Source of the DNA: Planctomycetota bacterium | Lineage (GTDB): Bacteria; Planctomycetota; Phycisphaerae; UBA1845; UTPLA1 | Reading direction: 5' to 3' | Assembly (NCBI GenBank): GCA_016235815.1 | Contig: JACRIM010000004.1 | Coordinates: 1-64,000, forward strand | DNA length: 64,000 bases | Shown: positions 26,595-33,304 of the stretch, piece after piece | How the letters are laid out: the number at the start of each line of letters is the position of its first letter | Position numbering within the stretch: position 1 is the stretch's first letter | The notes under the pieces: model-generated | Database searches by the model: none | What the model was told of the DNA's origin: nothing | Seen by the model: the letters and a program-made list of their open reading frames with translations, nothing else | Position numbers and translations under genes: made by a program

Positions 26595-27782
26595 TCAAGC
26601 GCGCGATGCGAGGAACCGCCGGGCGATTTCGCAGTGCATGCGAATCGCGATGGGGATGGCGTCGTCGTTGAAGTTGTAGGTACTCTGGTGCAGCGTGGGC
26701 TGCTTCGCCGGATCGCCGCGGCGCACGCCGAGCCGCCAGAAGGCGGCGGGGACCTTCTGTGCGTAGTAGGCGAAATCCTCGCCGCCCATGGAGGCGTTGA
26801 CGTTTTCCGCGACTTTGTCTGCGCCGAGCACCTCGCGGGCGACATCCTCAACGAATCGCGCTGCCTTGGCGTCGTTCACGCAGACGGGGTAGCCCTCGGT
26901 GATGCGGACGTCGGCCTTTGCGCCGAAGGCAGCGGATGTTTGTTTCGCGATCTGTTCGAACATTTCGACGGCGCGTTTTCGGGTTGCCGGGCTGAGCGAG
27001 CGAATCGTTCCTGTCAGTTCGGCCGTGTCAGGGATGATGTTCGAGGCGGTGCCGGCGTGGAACTTGCCGACCGTGACGACGACGGAATCCAGCGGATCGG
27101 TGAAGCGGGAGGCGATGGTCTGCAGCGCGGTGACAACATGCGCCGCGACGACGATCGGGTCGATGCCTTTGTGCGGGTAGGCGGCGTGCGCGCCGCAACC
27201 GTGGATGGTCATTGACCACGGATTCGTTGAGGCCATGGCAGGCCCGGACTTGACGCCGACGGTGCCGAGGTCGAGGTAGGGCCACCCGTGCAGGGCGAAG
27301 ATGGCGTCGACGTTTGGATTCTCCAGGACGCCTTCGTTGCACATGATCCCGCCGCCACCGCCGCCCTCTTCGGCGGGCTGCCAGATGAATTTCACCTTGC
27401 CGGGGAGATCGTCGGCGATGCTCGACAGCACTTTCGCTGCGCCGACGAGGCAACTGGTGTGGCCATCGTGTCCGCAGGCGTGCATTCGGCCGGGGTGTTT
27501 CGAGGCGTAGGGCAGGCCGGTTTCTTCGGTGATGGGGAGGCAGTCGAGTTCGGCGCGGAGGGCGACGCAGGGGCCTTTCTTTTCGGCGTTGAGCGTGGCG
27601 ACGATGCCGGTCTTGGCGACGCCGGTGCGGATGGTGAGATTCGGGAGCGGCTTGATCTGGGCGAGGACACGGCGGGCGGTCTCGTGTTCTTCGAAGCCGA
27701 GTTCGGGATGGGCGTGGATGTCGTGGCGCAGGGCGATGATGGAGGGGGTGTGTTCGGCGATAAGGGCGTCGAGTGGTTTCAT
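26595..27782 (-). CDS. M20-family amidohydrolase
   Basis: This 395-residue metallopeptidase of the M20D/ACY1-like group has RHDIHAHPELGFEEHET, the metal-binding MHACGHDGHTSCLVGAA, WQPAEEGGGG and the late GGEDFAYY. These enzymes hydrolyse N-acyl or N-carbamoyl amino acids or indole-acetyl amides. The substrate cannot be told from the sequence. ATG 27782 is chosen because AGAAGG lies upstream. It is monocistronic. Confidence 0.93.
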   Translation of the reverse strand: MKPLDALIAEHTPSIIALRHDIHAHPELGFEEHETARRVLAQIKPLPNLTIRTGVAKTGIVATLNAEKKGPCVALRAELDCLPITEETGLPYASKHPGRMHACGHDGHTSCLVGAAKVLSSIADDLPGKVKFIWQPAEEGGGGGGIMCNEGVLENPNVDAIFALHGWPYLDLGTVGVKSGPAMASTNPWSMTIHGCGAHAAYPHKGIDPIVVAAHVVTALQTIASRFTDPLDSVVVTVGKFHAGTASNIIPDTAELTGTIRSLSPATRKRAVEMFEQIAKQTSAAFGAKADVRITEGYPVCVNDAKAARFVEDVAREVLGADKVAENVNASMGGEDFAYYAQKVPAAFWRLGVRRGDPAKQPTLHQSTYNFNDDAIPIAIRMHCEIARRFLASRA

Positions 27783-27796
27783 GGCAGGCCTTCTAA

Positions 27797-27822
27797 TTGA
27801 CTGAATATCCATCGCGTATAAT
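27797..27822 (+). promoter_or_regulatory. Promoter of broken PIN toxin gene
   Basis: TATAAT at 27817-27822 lies 6 nt upstream of the ATG at 27829, so the transcript would be almost leaderless. A TTGACT at 27797-27802 could be the -35, but the spacer is only 14 bp. Confidence 0.5.
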
Positions 27823-27828
27823 ACGCTT

Positions 27829-28001
27829 ATGCGACATAAGGTCTATGTTGAGACAAGTGTGTGGAGCTTTGCATTTGCCACATTGCAAGCGTGCGGCGTG
27901 CCGAACGATTCAACGCCGTTGCGGTCCTTCGTGGGTACTATCATCCAGTGACTATTGTCAGCCCTGCGGAGCTGCTCTCTGACGAACAAGACGATGCATA
28001 A
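27829..28001 (+). pseudogene. PIN-domain toxin with deleted core
   Basis: The first 17 codons read as a normal PIN-domain start (MRHKVYVETSVWSFAFA). This frame stops at 27951. In a frame shifted by two, the bases up to the stop at 28001 encode a convincing PIN C-terminus (ERFNAVAVLRGYYHP, then VSPAELL). About 90 residues of the middle, with the remaining catalytic acids, are missing. The gene is therefore inactive by deletion plus frameshift. Its stop overlaps the next gene's start (ATGCATAA), the coupling expected of an intact toxin-antitoxin pair. Confidence 0.75.
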
Positions 28002-28176
28002 AGAAAGCAAAATGCTTGAGGCGGTTCGGCGCTGGCGGTCGGAGGCATATGAAGCAGACCGAGCCTTGGACGAGGAGGCCCGGCATCGGCGCGCAAAAGA
28101 GTTAGCCGAGCGATTTGGCATTGCGACGAGCGACAACAAAAAAACCGGCACGAAGCGGGGTAAGCGCCCGCACTAG
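27994..28176 (+). CDS. Antitoxin-like small protein left behind by a broken toxin
   Basis: This 60-residue, charged, helical protein (LEAVRRWRSEAYEADRALDEE) resembles the small antitoxins paired with this type of PIN protein. The ATG overlaps the toxin relic's stop. Its stop codon, at 28174-28176, falls on a CTAG that also supplies the stop of the displaced tyrS tail on the other strand. The reading frame is intact although its toxin is not. It may be decaying or may protect against related toxins. Confidence 0.6.
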   Translation: MHKESKMLEAVRRWRSEAYEADRALDEEARHRRAKELAERFGIATSDNKKTGTKRGKRPH

Positions 28177-28207
28177 GCAAGCGCGATCTTCGCCGCCTTG
28201 CGCTTGC
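28173..28207 (-). pseudogene. Displaced original 3' end of tyrS
   Basis: Read on the minus strand, these bases encode KRKAAKIALA and a stop, a typical TyrS C-terminus. The upstream 20 bp (28188-28207) are identical to 29013-29032 inside the present tyrS gene. The simplest reading is that this was the tyrS end before the vapBC insert separated it. Confidence 0.65.
28188..28207. repeat. 20-bp direct repeat flanking vapBC (left copy)
   Basis: This is identical to 29013-29032. The two copies bracket about 805 bp containing a family A palindrome and vapBC. The right copy is inside the tyrS coding end. Such a pair suggests a target duplication or a short-homology insertion. Confidence 0.75.
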
Positions 28208-28320
28208 AAACGTATTCCTATTGTTGACGCGCAGTGGTGCTTAGGACAAGCCCATCTCGCGAATCAAGCATCGTTGGATTTCAGCAGAAGACTTCATATA
28301 CTGTTTCAACAGTCGTTTTG

Positions 28321-28339
28321 CACGGGTGAGACGCCTGTG
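28321..28339. repeat. Interspersed palindrome, family A (imperfect)
   Basis: CACGGGTG-AGA-CGCCTGTG is followed by CCACTGGGATT. It is a diverged copy of the perfect element at 33201-33219. It lies just beyond the 3' end of vapC within the inserted segment. Confidence 0.6.
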
Positions 28340-28361
28340 CCACTGGGATTGAATACCAGTT

Positions 28362-28754
28362 CTATCCAGCCAGCCGAAGTCCGCAATGGCGTGCGATTCG
28401 TGAAAAAATGCGATCCCGAGTTAAAAGTTGGGCCCGCAGATCCAATGAACATTGTGCGACATGGGCATCCGGGGTTGAAACCGTCAGTCCTTTTCGGGCG
28501 AGGCTCATTCGTAATCGGCCAACGCGTATCCAGTGTTCACGGGGAGTCGGGCAGAGCGGGAGCGGATCGATGGCGTGACGAATGTCCTGCTCATGCACGG
28601 AGCGCGTCGCGCCGCTGAACAATTCGGCCACGACAATGGGCGGGAGGTACACGCGGCCCTCAAGGAGCGCTTCGTCGAGTTCCGGAAGGGGACGACCAGC
28701 GAGGTAGTCAATAAATGAGGAACTATCGACGACGAGTGCGCTCACGGCTAACAT
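28362..28754 (-). CDS. vapC: VapC-type PIN-domain toxin
   Basis: This 130-residue PIN ribonuclease has the four expected acids: Asp10 (LVVDSS), Glu44 (AELF), Asp96 (TPDAHVA) and Asp114 (TRDRIF). VapC toxins cut specific RNAs, often tRNA or rRNA, and are restrained by VapB. The ATG at 28754 overlaps the vapB end by 32 bp in another frame; a GTG at 28745 is an alternative. All active-site residues are intact, so it should be functional. Confidence 0.9.
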   Translation of the reverse strand: MLAVSALVVDSSSFIDYLAGRPLPELDEALLEGRVYLPPIVVAELFSGATRSVHEQDIRHAIDPLPLCPTPREHWIRVGRLRMSLARKGLTVSTPDAHVAQCSLDLRAQLLTRDRIFSRIARHCGLRLAG

Positions 28755-28935
28755 CCAGGTCGATTTTGAGTTTGATTTTACCTTGCAGGGCCTTGAGCCG
28801 GTAATAGGCGCTTGAGCGTTTTACAAGCTCAAGCCCTTCAATCAGAGTTTCCGTAATACCTTTTCCGGTCGTCTCTGTTGCGTCCTTAAGCAGGTCGGCG
28901 GGCAAATTCGCTGTTGTTCTCTTGATTCGTCGCAT
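28723..28935 (-). CDS. vapB: VapB-type antitoxin
   Basis: This 70-residue protein has an N-terminal strand rich in Arg/Thr (MRRIKRTTANLP). The following helix (ETLIEGLELVKRSS) is typical of ribbon-helix-helix antitoxins of the DUF2191 type, and the tail is charged. It should bind VapC and the vapBC promoter. The gene precedes and overlaps vapC. Its ATG lies about 7 nt after the -10 element, so the message is probably leaderless. Confidence 0.85.
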   Translation of the reverse strand: MRRIKRTTANLPADLLKDATETTGKGITETLIEGLELVKRSSAYYRLKALQGKIKLKIDLDVSRERTRRR

Positions 28936-28941
28936 AATAGA

Positions 28942-28986
28942 ATCTTATCACCGATATGTATCGACGTCAATATGAGCGTACATATC
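28942..28986 (-). promoter_or_regulatory. vapBC promoter with operator-like inverted repeat
   Basis: On the minus strand TTGACG (28970-28965) and TAAGAT (28947-28942) are 17 bp apart. Arms GATATGTA (28953-28960) and TACATATC (28979-28986) form a perfect inverted repeat around the -35 element. They are a likely site for VapB autorepression. Confidence 0.7.
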
Positions 28987-28991
28987 AGCGT

Positions 28992-30218
28992 CTAAGTGGA
29001 CAATAATGACACCTTCGCCGCCTTGCGCTTGCCAACTTGAATCAACATGTCGTTCACCGGTGTGATTCGCATCTGCGGGTCGGTTGCCTTTTGCTGATTG
29101 ACCGACACGCCGCCGCCTTCTATGAGGCGTCGACCTTCGCTGGTGGACGCGGCCAGATTTAGAACCTTCAGCAGTTTTGATAGCGAGATGGTGCCGTCCG
29201 CGTCGCACTCGGCCTTCGACAGCGCGACGGTCGGAATATCATCGCGCAGGCCGCCTTCCACCATCACCTTCTGCCACAGCTCCACTTCGCGCTCCGCTGC
29301 GGCTGCGTCGTAGTAGCGGGTGACGATTCGCTTGGCGAGGCCCATCTTGGCCTCGCGCGGGTGCGTCTTGCTCGCGTCACACAGCGTTGCGATCTCGGCC
29401 GTCGGCACATCGGTGAGCAGGGTGTACCACTCCTGCATCATTGCGTCGCCGATGCTCATGGTCTTGCCGAACATGTCCTTGGTGGTATCGGTGATGCCGA
29501 CATAGTTGCCGAGGCTCTTGCTCATCTTCTCTACTCCGTCGAGACCACGGAGGATCGGCATGATGACGACGATCTGCGGCGGCTTGCCGTTTTTCTCCAT
29601 CAGGTCGCGGCCGGCAAGGTTGTTGAAGGTCTGGTCGGTGCCGCCCAGCTCGACGTCGGCGTCGATTACGACGGAGTCATAGGCCTGCATGAGCGGATAC
29701 ATGAACTCGGTGACGACGATGGGCACTTCGTCCTTCATGCGCATTTTGAAGTTTTCGCGCTGGAGCATCTGCTGCACGGTCATGTGGCTGGTCAGCTTCA
29801 ACACATCGGCGAAGTTCAACTTGGCGAGCCATTCGCTGTTGAAGCGGATTTCCAGTTTCTCGGGTCGCGTATCGAGGACTTTGCCGGCTTGTTGGAAATA
29901 GGTCTCGGCGTTTTTCTTGATGGTGTCGTCGTCGAGGATCGGCCGCGTCTTGGTCTTGCCGGTGGGGTCGCCGATGCGGGCGGTGTAGTCGCCGATGATC
30001 AGCACGCCCTTGTGGCCGAGGTCCTGGAATTGGCGCATCTTGCCGAGGACGACGGTGTGGCCGAGGTGGATGTCCGGCGCGGTTGGGTCCATGCCGAGCT
30101 TGACGCGCATGGGCCGGCCGACCTTGGCGCAATGTTCGAGGCGACTGCGCAGGTCTTTCTCGCTGTAGATGGCTTCGCATCCGCGGCGGAGGTGGGCGAT
30201 TTGTTCGTCGACGGTCAT
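28992..30218 (-). CDS. tyrS: Tyrosyl-tRNA synthetase, altered C-terminus
   Basis: This 408-residue class I synthetase charges tRNA-Tyr. HLGH is at residues 51-54, KMSKS at 231-235, and the S4-like RNA-binding tail (ISLSKLLKVLNLAASTSEGRRLIEGGGVSVN) begins near 345. The last residues after GKRKAAK (VSLLST) are not typical. A better ending is found 800 bp away beyond the vapBC insert. The insertion has thus replaced only the last few residues, so activity should survive. It follows trpS by 84 bp on the same strand. Confidence 0.96.
   Translation of the reverse strand: MTVDEQIAHLRRGCEAIYSEKDLRSRLEHCAKVGRPMRVKLGMDPTAPDIHLGHTVVLGKMRQFQDLGHKGVLIIGDYTARIGDPTGKTKTRPILDDDTIKKNAETYFQQAGKVLDTRPEKLEIRFNSEWLAKLNFADVLKLTSHMTVQQMLQRENFKMRMKDEVPIVVTEFMYPLMQAYDSVVIDADVELGGTDQTFNNLAGRDLMEKNGKPPQIVVIMPILRGLDGVEKMSKSLGNYVGITDTTKDMFGKTMSIGDAMMQEWYTLLTDVPTAEIATLCDASKTHPREAKMGLAKRIVTRYYDAAAAEREVELWQKVMVEGGLRDDIPTVALSKAECDADGTISLSKLLKVLNLAASTSEGRRLIEGGGVSVNQQKATDPQMRITPVNDMLIQVGKRKAAKVSLLST
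29013..29032. repeat. 20-bp direct repeat flanking vapBC (right copy)
   Basis: This is identical to 28188-28207. It encodes the GKRKAAK part of the TyrS C-terminus and marks the right boundary of the vapBC-containing insert. Confidence 0.75.
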
Positions 30219-30302
30219 GGGGGCATTCTATGAAAACAAGAAGGCGCTGGCGAGCGAGCAGGTGCTCGGACCGCAGGCTCGCGCCGCGCGCCCCGGATTT
30301 TT

Positions 30303-31274
30303 TCAATGATGGATGACGATCCCGCAGGCGTCGCGGACTTTGGCCATGACGCCTTGGGCCACGGCGCGGGCCTTTTTGCCGCCGGATGCGAGGACGTCTT
30401 CGGCATAGGACGGGTCTTTCTCCAGCGTCGCGCGGCGCTCGCGGGCCGGGCCGAATTTTTCTTCGAAGAATTCGGCGAGTCGCTTCTTCGCGTCGCCGTA
30501 GCCCATTCCGCCTTTGCGATAGCGGGCGTCCCACTCGGCGATTTCGTCTTTTGACGCGAAGAGTTTCAGCAGGGCGAAGATGTTGCAGGTCGTCGGGTCT
30601 TTCGGCTCTTCGACCGGCGTGCTGTCGGTCTTGATGCTCATGATCTTTTTCTTGGCCGACTTTGCATCGTCGAAAAGGTCAAGGGTGTTGCCGTAGCTCT
30701 TGCTCATCTTCTCGCCGTCGACGCCGGGGACGATGGCCGCTTCGTTGAGCCGCGCCTGCGGCAGCTTGAAGACTTCGCACTTGTAAGTGTTGTTGAAGTA
30801 GCCAGCCATGTCGGCGGTCATCTCAATGTGCTGCACCTGATCCTTGCCGACGGGGACGACGTCGCTGTGATAGATGAGGATGTCGGCGGCCTGCAGGATG
30901 GGGTAGCAGAAGAGGCCCATCGAGGCGGAGAGACCCTTCGCGGTTTTGTCCTTGAAGCTGACGGCGCGTTCGAGCAGGCCCTTGCCGGTGACGGTGGAGA
31001 GAATCCAGGCGAGTTCGGTGACTTCGGGTACATCGCTCTGGCGAAAGAGGCAGGCCTTGGCCGGGTCGAGGCCGAGGGCGAGGTAGTCGAGTGCGACGTC
31101 GCGGGTGAGGGCGCGGAGTCGGTCGGCGTCCTGAATGGTGGTGAGGGCGTGGTAGTTGGCGATGAAGATGAAGCACTCCTCGCGCTCCTGGGCCTCGATG
31201 TGCTGCTTCATCGCGCCGAAGAAGTTGCCGAGGTGGAGCTTGCCGGAGGGTTGGACGCCGCTGAGGATTCGCAT
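30303..31274 (-). CDS. trpS: Tryptophanyl-tRNA synthetase
   Basis: This 323-residue class I synthetase has a complete sequence. SGVQPSGKLHLGN holds the HIGH-type motif (residues 14-17), DQVQHIE is in the Rossmann fold, and GEKMSKSYGN holds KMSKS at 189-193. The first 86 bp are duplicated at 33080-33165. No good ribosome site precedes this copy; the nearest AAGG is about 14 nt away. The duplicated copy upstream has AGGA at normal spacing. The gene probably now relies on a transcript that starts upstream of the kinase gene. Confidence 0.96.
   Translation of the reverse strand: MRILSGVQPSGKLHLGNFFGAMKQHIEAQEREECFIFIANYHALTTIQDADRLRALTRDVALDYLALGLDPAKACLFRQSDVPEVTELAWILSTVTGKGLLERAVSFKDKTAKGLSASMGLFCYPILQAADILIYHSDVVPVGKDQVQHIEMTADMAGYFNNTYKCEVFKLPQARLNEAAIVPGVDGEKMSKSYGNTLDLFDDAKSAKKKIMSIKTDSTPVEEPKDPTTCNIFALLKLFASKDEIAEWDARYRKGGMGYGDAKKRLAEFFEEKFGPARERRATLEKDPSYAEDVLASGGKKARAVAQGVMAKVRDACGIVIHH
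31189..31274. repeat. 86-bp direct repeat, copy at the functional trpS start
   Basis: This is identical base for base to 33080-33165. The repeat begins exactly at the trpS start codon and covers 28 codons plus two bases. Sequence identity stops on both sides. The two copies bracket the HipA-like module. Confidence 0.95.
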
Positions 31275-31317
31275 CGTACTAAAGTATGACCTTGTTCGAA
31301 TTCAATGATGTACCGGG

Positions 31318-32091
31318 TTAGTTTGCAGGAACGGTTACAACAATTGGTTGGTAGTCATCCGAGGAGCAGGGCACAAAGCCGCCTTCCGGCCAACAGGACG
31401 TGAGCTTACAGAGAAGTCGCATTTGTAACGGGGCGGGTTCGGCGTTGACTCGTTCTACAGTCACCACTGGCGAAAAAGGGCAGTCCTTAATGAGTTCAAA
31501 CGCATCGCGCAGTAAATAGCTTGGGCAGTAGCCCACAAGATGTCGATCACCATTATCCCCCGCAGTTCTTAGACCCAGGGCAAAAGGATCGTGCGGATTT
31601 TGAAAGTCATGGAAGAGCAATAGTCTGTCGCCGGGGGATAACTTGCTGATTCGAGTCTTACTGTCCTCCGGCAGGTGACTGATTCCGTGCGAAAAGAATC
31701 GCACATGATATTCCCCTCGTTCGTCCATGTCCGGACAGGGGAACACTTCGAGCGCATCGGTCATTCGGCGGCCGCCGCTTCGGCCAAGCAGGATGATCGG
31801 ATCGCGCTCGTCGACCGTTACCCCCAGCCATTGGACATAGTCGGAATAATCCGGCCGATTGGAGTTAGGGAGTCGGTTGGAAAAGAGCGGAAATAAGTCG
31901 CTCGACTCGTAAGCCTCCTCGAGCGCTGGAAAAGATTGTAATGGAACAAAACCGTACTCGCGTCGTGCTCGTTCAGCGCCGCTCGTATATTGAAATCGGT
32001 ACACGGTTCCGTCGTGGGTTAACCGGGCAATCGGCGTCCAACGTCGCGATCGAGGATCCTGCCATGCAACGAAGAGTGTTTTCAACTCCAT
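31318..32091 (-). CDS. HipS-like protein fused to a HIRAN-like domain
   Basis: This 257-residue protein has an N-terminal part (about 1-120) that resembles the small N-subdomain of HipA: VAWQDPRSRRWTPIARL, YRFQYTSG, FPLFSNRLPNSNRPDY and LLGRSGGRRMTDALEVFP. In HipBST systems that subdomain is a separate protein, HipS. The C-terminal part (about 135-240) looks like a HIRAN domain (LSPGDRLLLF, FQNPHDPFALGLRT, LVGYCP), which in other proteins binds DNA ends. The start overlaps the kinase stop by 10 bp, and trpS follows 43 bp later. It may act as the antitoxin or targeting partner of the kinase. The assignment comes from pattern recognition only. Confidence 0.7.
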   Translation of the reverse strand: MELKTLFVAWQDPRSRRWTPIARLTHDGTVYRFQYTSGAERARREYGFVPLQSFPALEEAYESSDLFPLFSNRLPNSNRPDYSDYVQWLGVTVDERDPIILLGRSGGRRMTDALEVFPCPDMDERGEYHVRFFSHGISHLPEDSKTRISKLSPGDRLLLFHDFQNPHDPFALGLRTAGDNGDRHLVGYCPSYLLRDAFELIKDCPFSPVVTVERVNAEPAPLQMRLLCKLTSCWPEGGFVPCSSDDYQPIVVTVPAN

Positions 32092-33059
32092 GACTCCATC
32101 AGCGAAACAAGTCGCCGTCGGTTGGCATCGAGCAGTGCGACCGCGAAATCCGCCGCAACATCCGAGATTCTGGTTCGCGGAAAGCGGTCAAACACAACTC
32201 TGAACTCCTTGATGGATCGTGTAGCGACTTGCAACACCCACGCTTTTGCCGCAGCGCCATCATAGTGGGCAGCCTTGGCGAATGCGTCAATGGTCATCAT
32301 CGCCTTCGAGTCGTCCTCCGTATGATAGAGAGCAGAACGAGCTTTCTCAACGTACCCTTCCATAGGAAACCCATTTTCTGCGGCCAGTATGCTCGTGCGC
32401 TTTGAGTCCACAAGGTGCGCGCCAAGGGAAGACGCATGATCAAATGTCGGGGCCATTCGCAACAGCCACTCGCCTGGAGTCGCCGGGGAAATGAATCCCC
32501 CGGGATCAGTGTTCAAATGGACTGAGCTGTCGAGCACAATCGCCCAATTCTCATGATGGCGGTCCGTGTTGCCGATCAGCACATCGAACATCAGATAACC
32601 GATCATCAATCCTGTCGGCGTGGAAACGCCGTGAGGAGGCGTCCACCCCATCGGTAGTCCGATCTGATCATCGTTCAAGACCGAAAGAACATTCTTCAGT
32701 GTGTGTTTACTCTGCCCATACCTTTTCGTCGCCGAGGCTTCGTATCCCTTGACAATGTTGACGAGGATTTCGTTTCCATGAATGAGTGATTGATGTTCCA
32801 TGACGATGCTGGGACTTGCCGTGCCGGACACGCCTCCGTATTCCGCGAGTTCATAACGAGCATGGGGAAGACCAAGCAGGTCGGCGATCTCGGCCGCCGC
32901 CTTTTCAGCCCAGTCCTCGCCGGTTCCGGGGCGCGGCCGTTTGAAAAGGCAACGGCCGAACTTGGAGTCCTGATACCAGAACTTGTCCTTGGTGCCCATT
33001 GGCTCACTTGCCAATGGTGCGTTGATAGGCACATGGATGATCGGAAACAACTCATGCAT
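32082..33059 (-). CDS. HipA/HipT-like serine-threonine kinase
   Basis: This 325-residue protein has the HipA-type kinase core. Lys40 (CLFKRPRPGTGEDW) is a candidate ATP-site lysine, followed by a helix with EKAAAEIADLLGLPHARYEL. The catalytic loop reads IGNTDRHHENWAIV, with Asp166 and Asn171. The metal-binding Asp207 lies in APTFDHASSLG. The N-subdomain of classical HipA is missing here and appears in the next gene. No HipB-type helix-turn-helix gene is present. The G+C content looks lower than in trpS and tyrS, suggesting transfer. Known HipA homologues phosphorylate aminoacyl-tRNA synthetases; the position beside trpS makes TrpS a candidate target. Confidence 0.78.
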   Translation of the reverse strand: MHELFPIIHVPINAPLASEPMGTKDKFWYQDSKFGRCLFKRPRPGTGEDWAEKAAAEIADLLGLPHARYELAEYGGVSGTASPSIVMEHQSLIHGNEILVNIVKGYEASATKRYGQSKHTLKNVLSVLNDDQIGLPMGWTPPHGVSTPTGLMIGYLMFDVLIGNTDRHHENWAIVLDSSVHLNTDPGGFISPATPGEWLLRMAPTFDHASSLGAHLVDSKRTSILAAENGFPMEGYVEKARSALYHTEDDSKAMMTIDAFAKAAHYDGAAAKAWVLQVATRSIKEFRVVFDRFPRTRISDVAADFAVALLDANRRRLVSLMESWS

Positions 33060-33165
33060 AACGATTCGGATGCCGGTCGTGGGCCTCGATGTGCTGCTTC
33101 ATCGCGCCGAAGAAGTTGCCGAGGTGGAGCTTGCCGGAGGGTTGGACGCCGCTGAGGATTCGCAT
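33052..33165 (-). pseudogene. Truncated trpS leader ORF (37 codons) overlapping the kinase start
   Basis: This short frame holds the first 28 TrpS residues, including HLGN, followed by nine unrelated residues ending in RHPNRYA. Its TGA overlaps the ATG of the kinase gene in ATGCATGA. It is preceded by CAGGA at good spacing. It is therefore the original trpS start cut off by the insertion, and probably also a translated leader that feeds ribosomes to the kinase gene. Confidence 0.8.
33080..33165. repeat. 86-bp direct repeat, upstream copy
   Basis: This is a perfect copy of 31189-31274. The sequence beyond its start-codon end (33166 onward) carries the AGGA ribosome site and is probably the native trpS leader. 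Confidence 0.95.
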
Positions 33166-33200
33166 GGGGGTTCCTGCTGGTTGTTTCAAAACCAGTTCTC

Positions 33201-33219
33201 CACAGGCGAGACGCCTGTG
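33201..33219. repeat. Interspersed palindrome, family A (perfect)
   Basis: CACAGGCG-AGA-CGCCTGTG forms a perfect 8-bp stem with a 3-nt loop, followed by CCACAGGGG. It lies upstream of the TrpS leader ORF in the short region that should hold the trpS promoter. Confidence 0.7.
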
Positions 33220-33304
33220 CCACAGGGGTTTTGCAACAAGTTCAAATTACGACAGGCGGGCATTTTATGCGAGGCGGGCATGAAGTCGAGACGACGCAAC
33301 GTCA

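Noticed and set aside
28115-28618. Plus-strand frame of 167 codons through the vapBC insert
   Set aside because: It crosses the tyrS remnant, a repeat and the vapC gene in antisense, with no protein-like character.
33052-33165. A second full tryptophanyl-tRNA synthetase
   Set aside because: Only the first 28 codons match; the rest is replaced by the kinase gene. It is a truncated copy.
27797-33165. Integrase-carrying genomic island
   Set aside because: No integrase, transposase or tRNA gene is present in the stretch; only the duplicated gene ends point to insertion.
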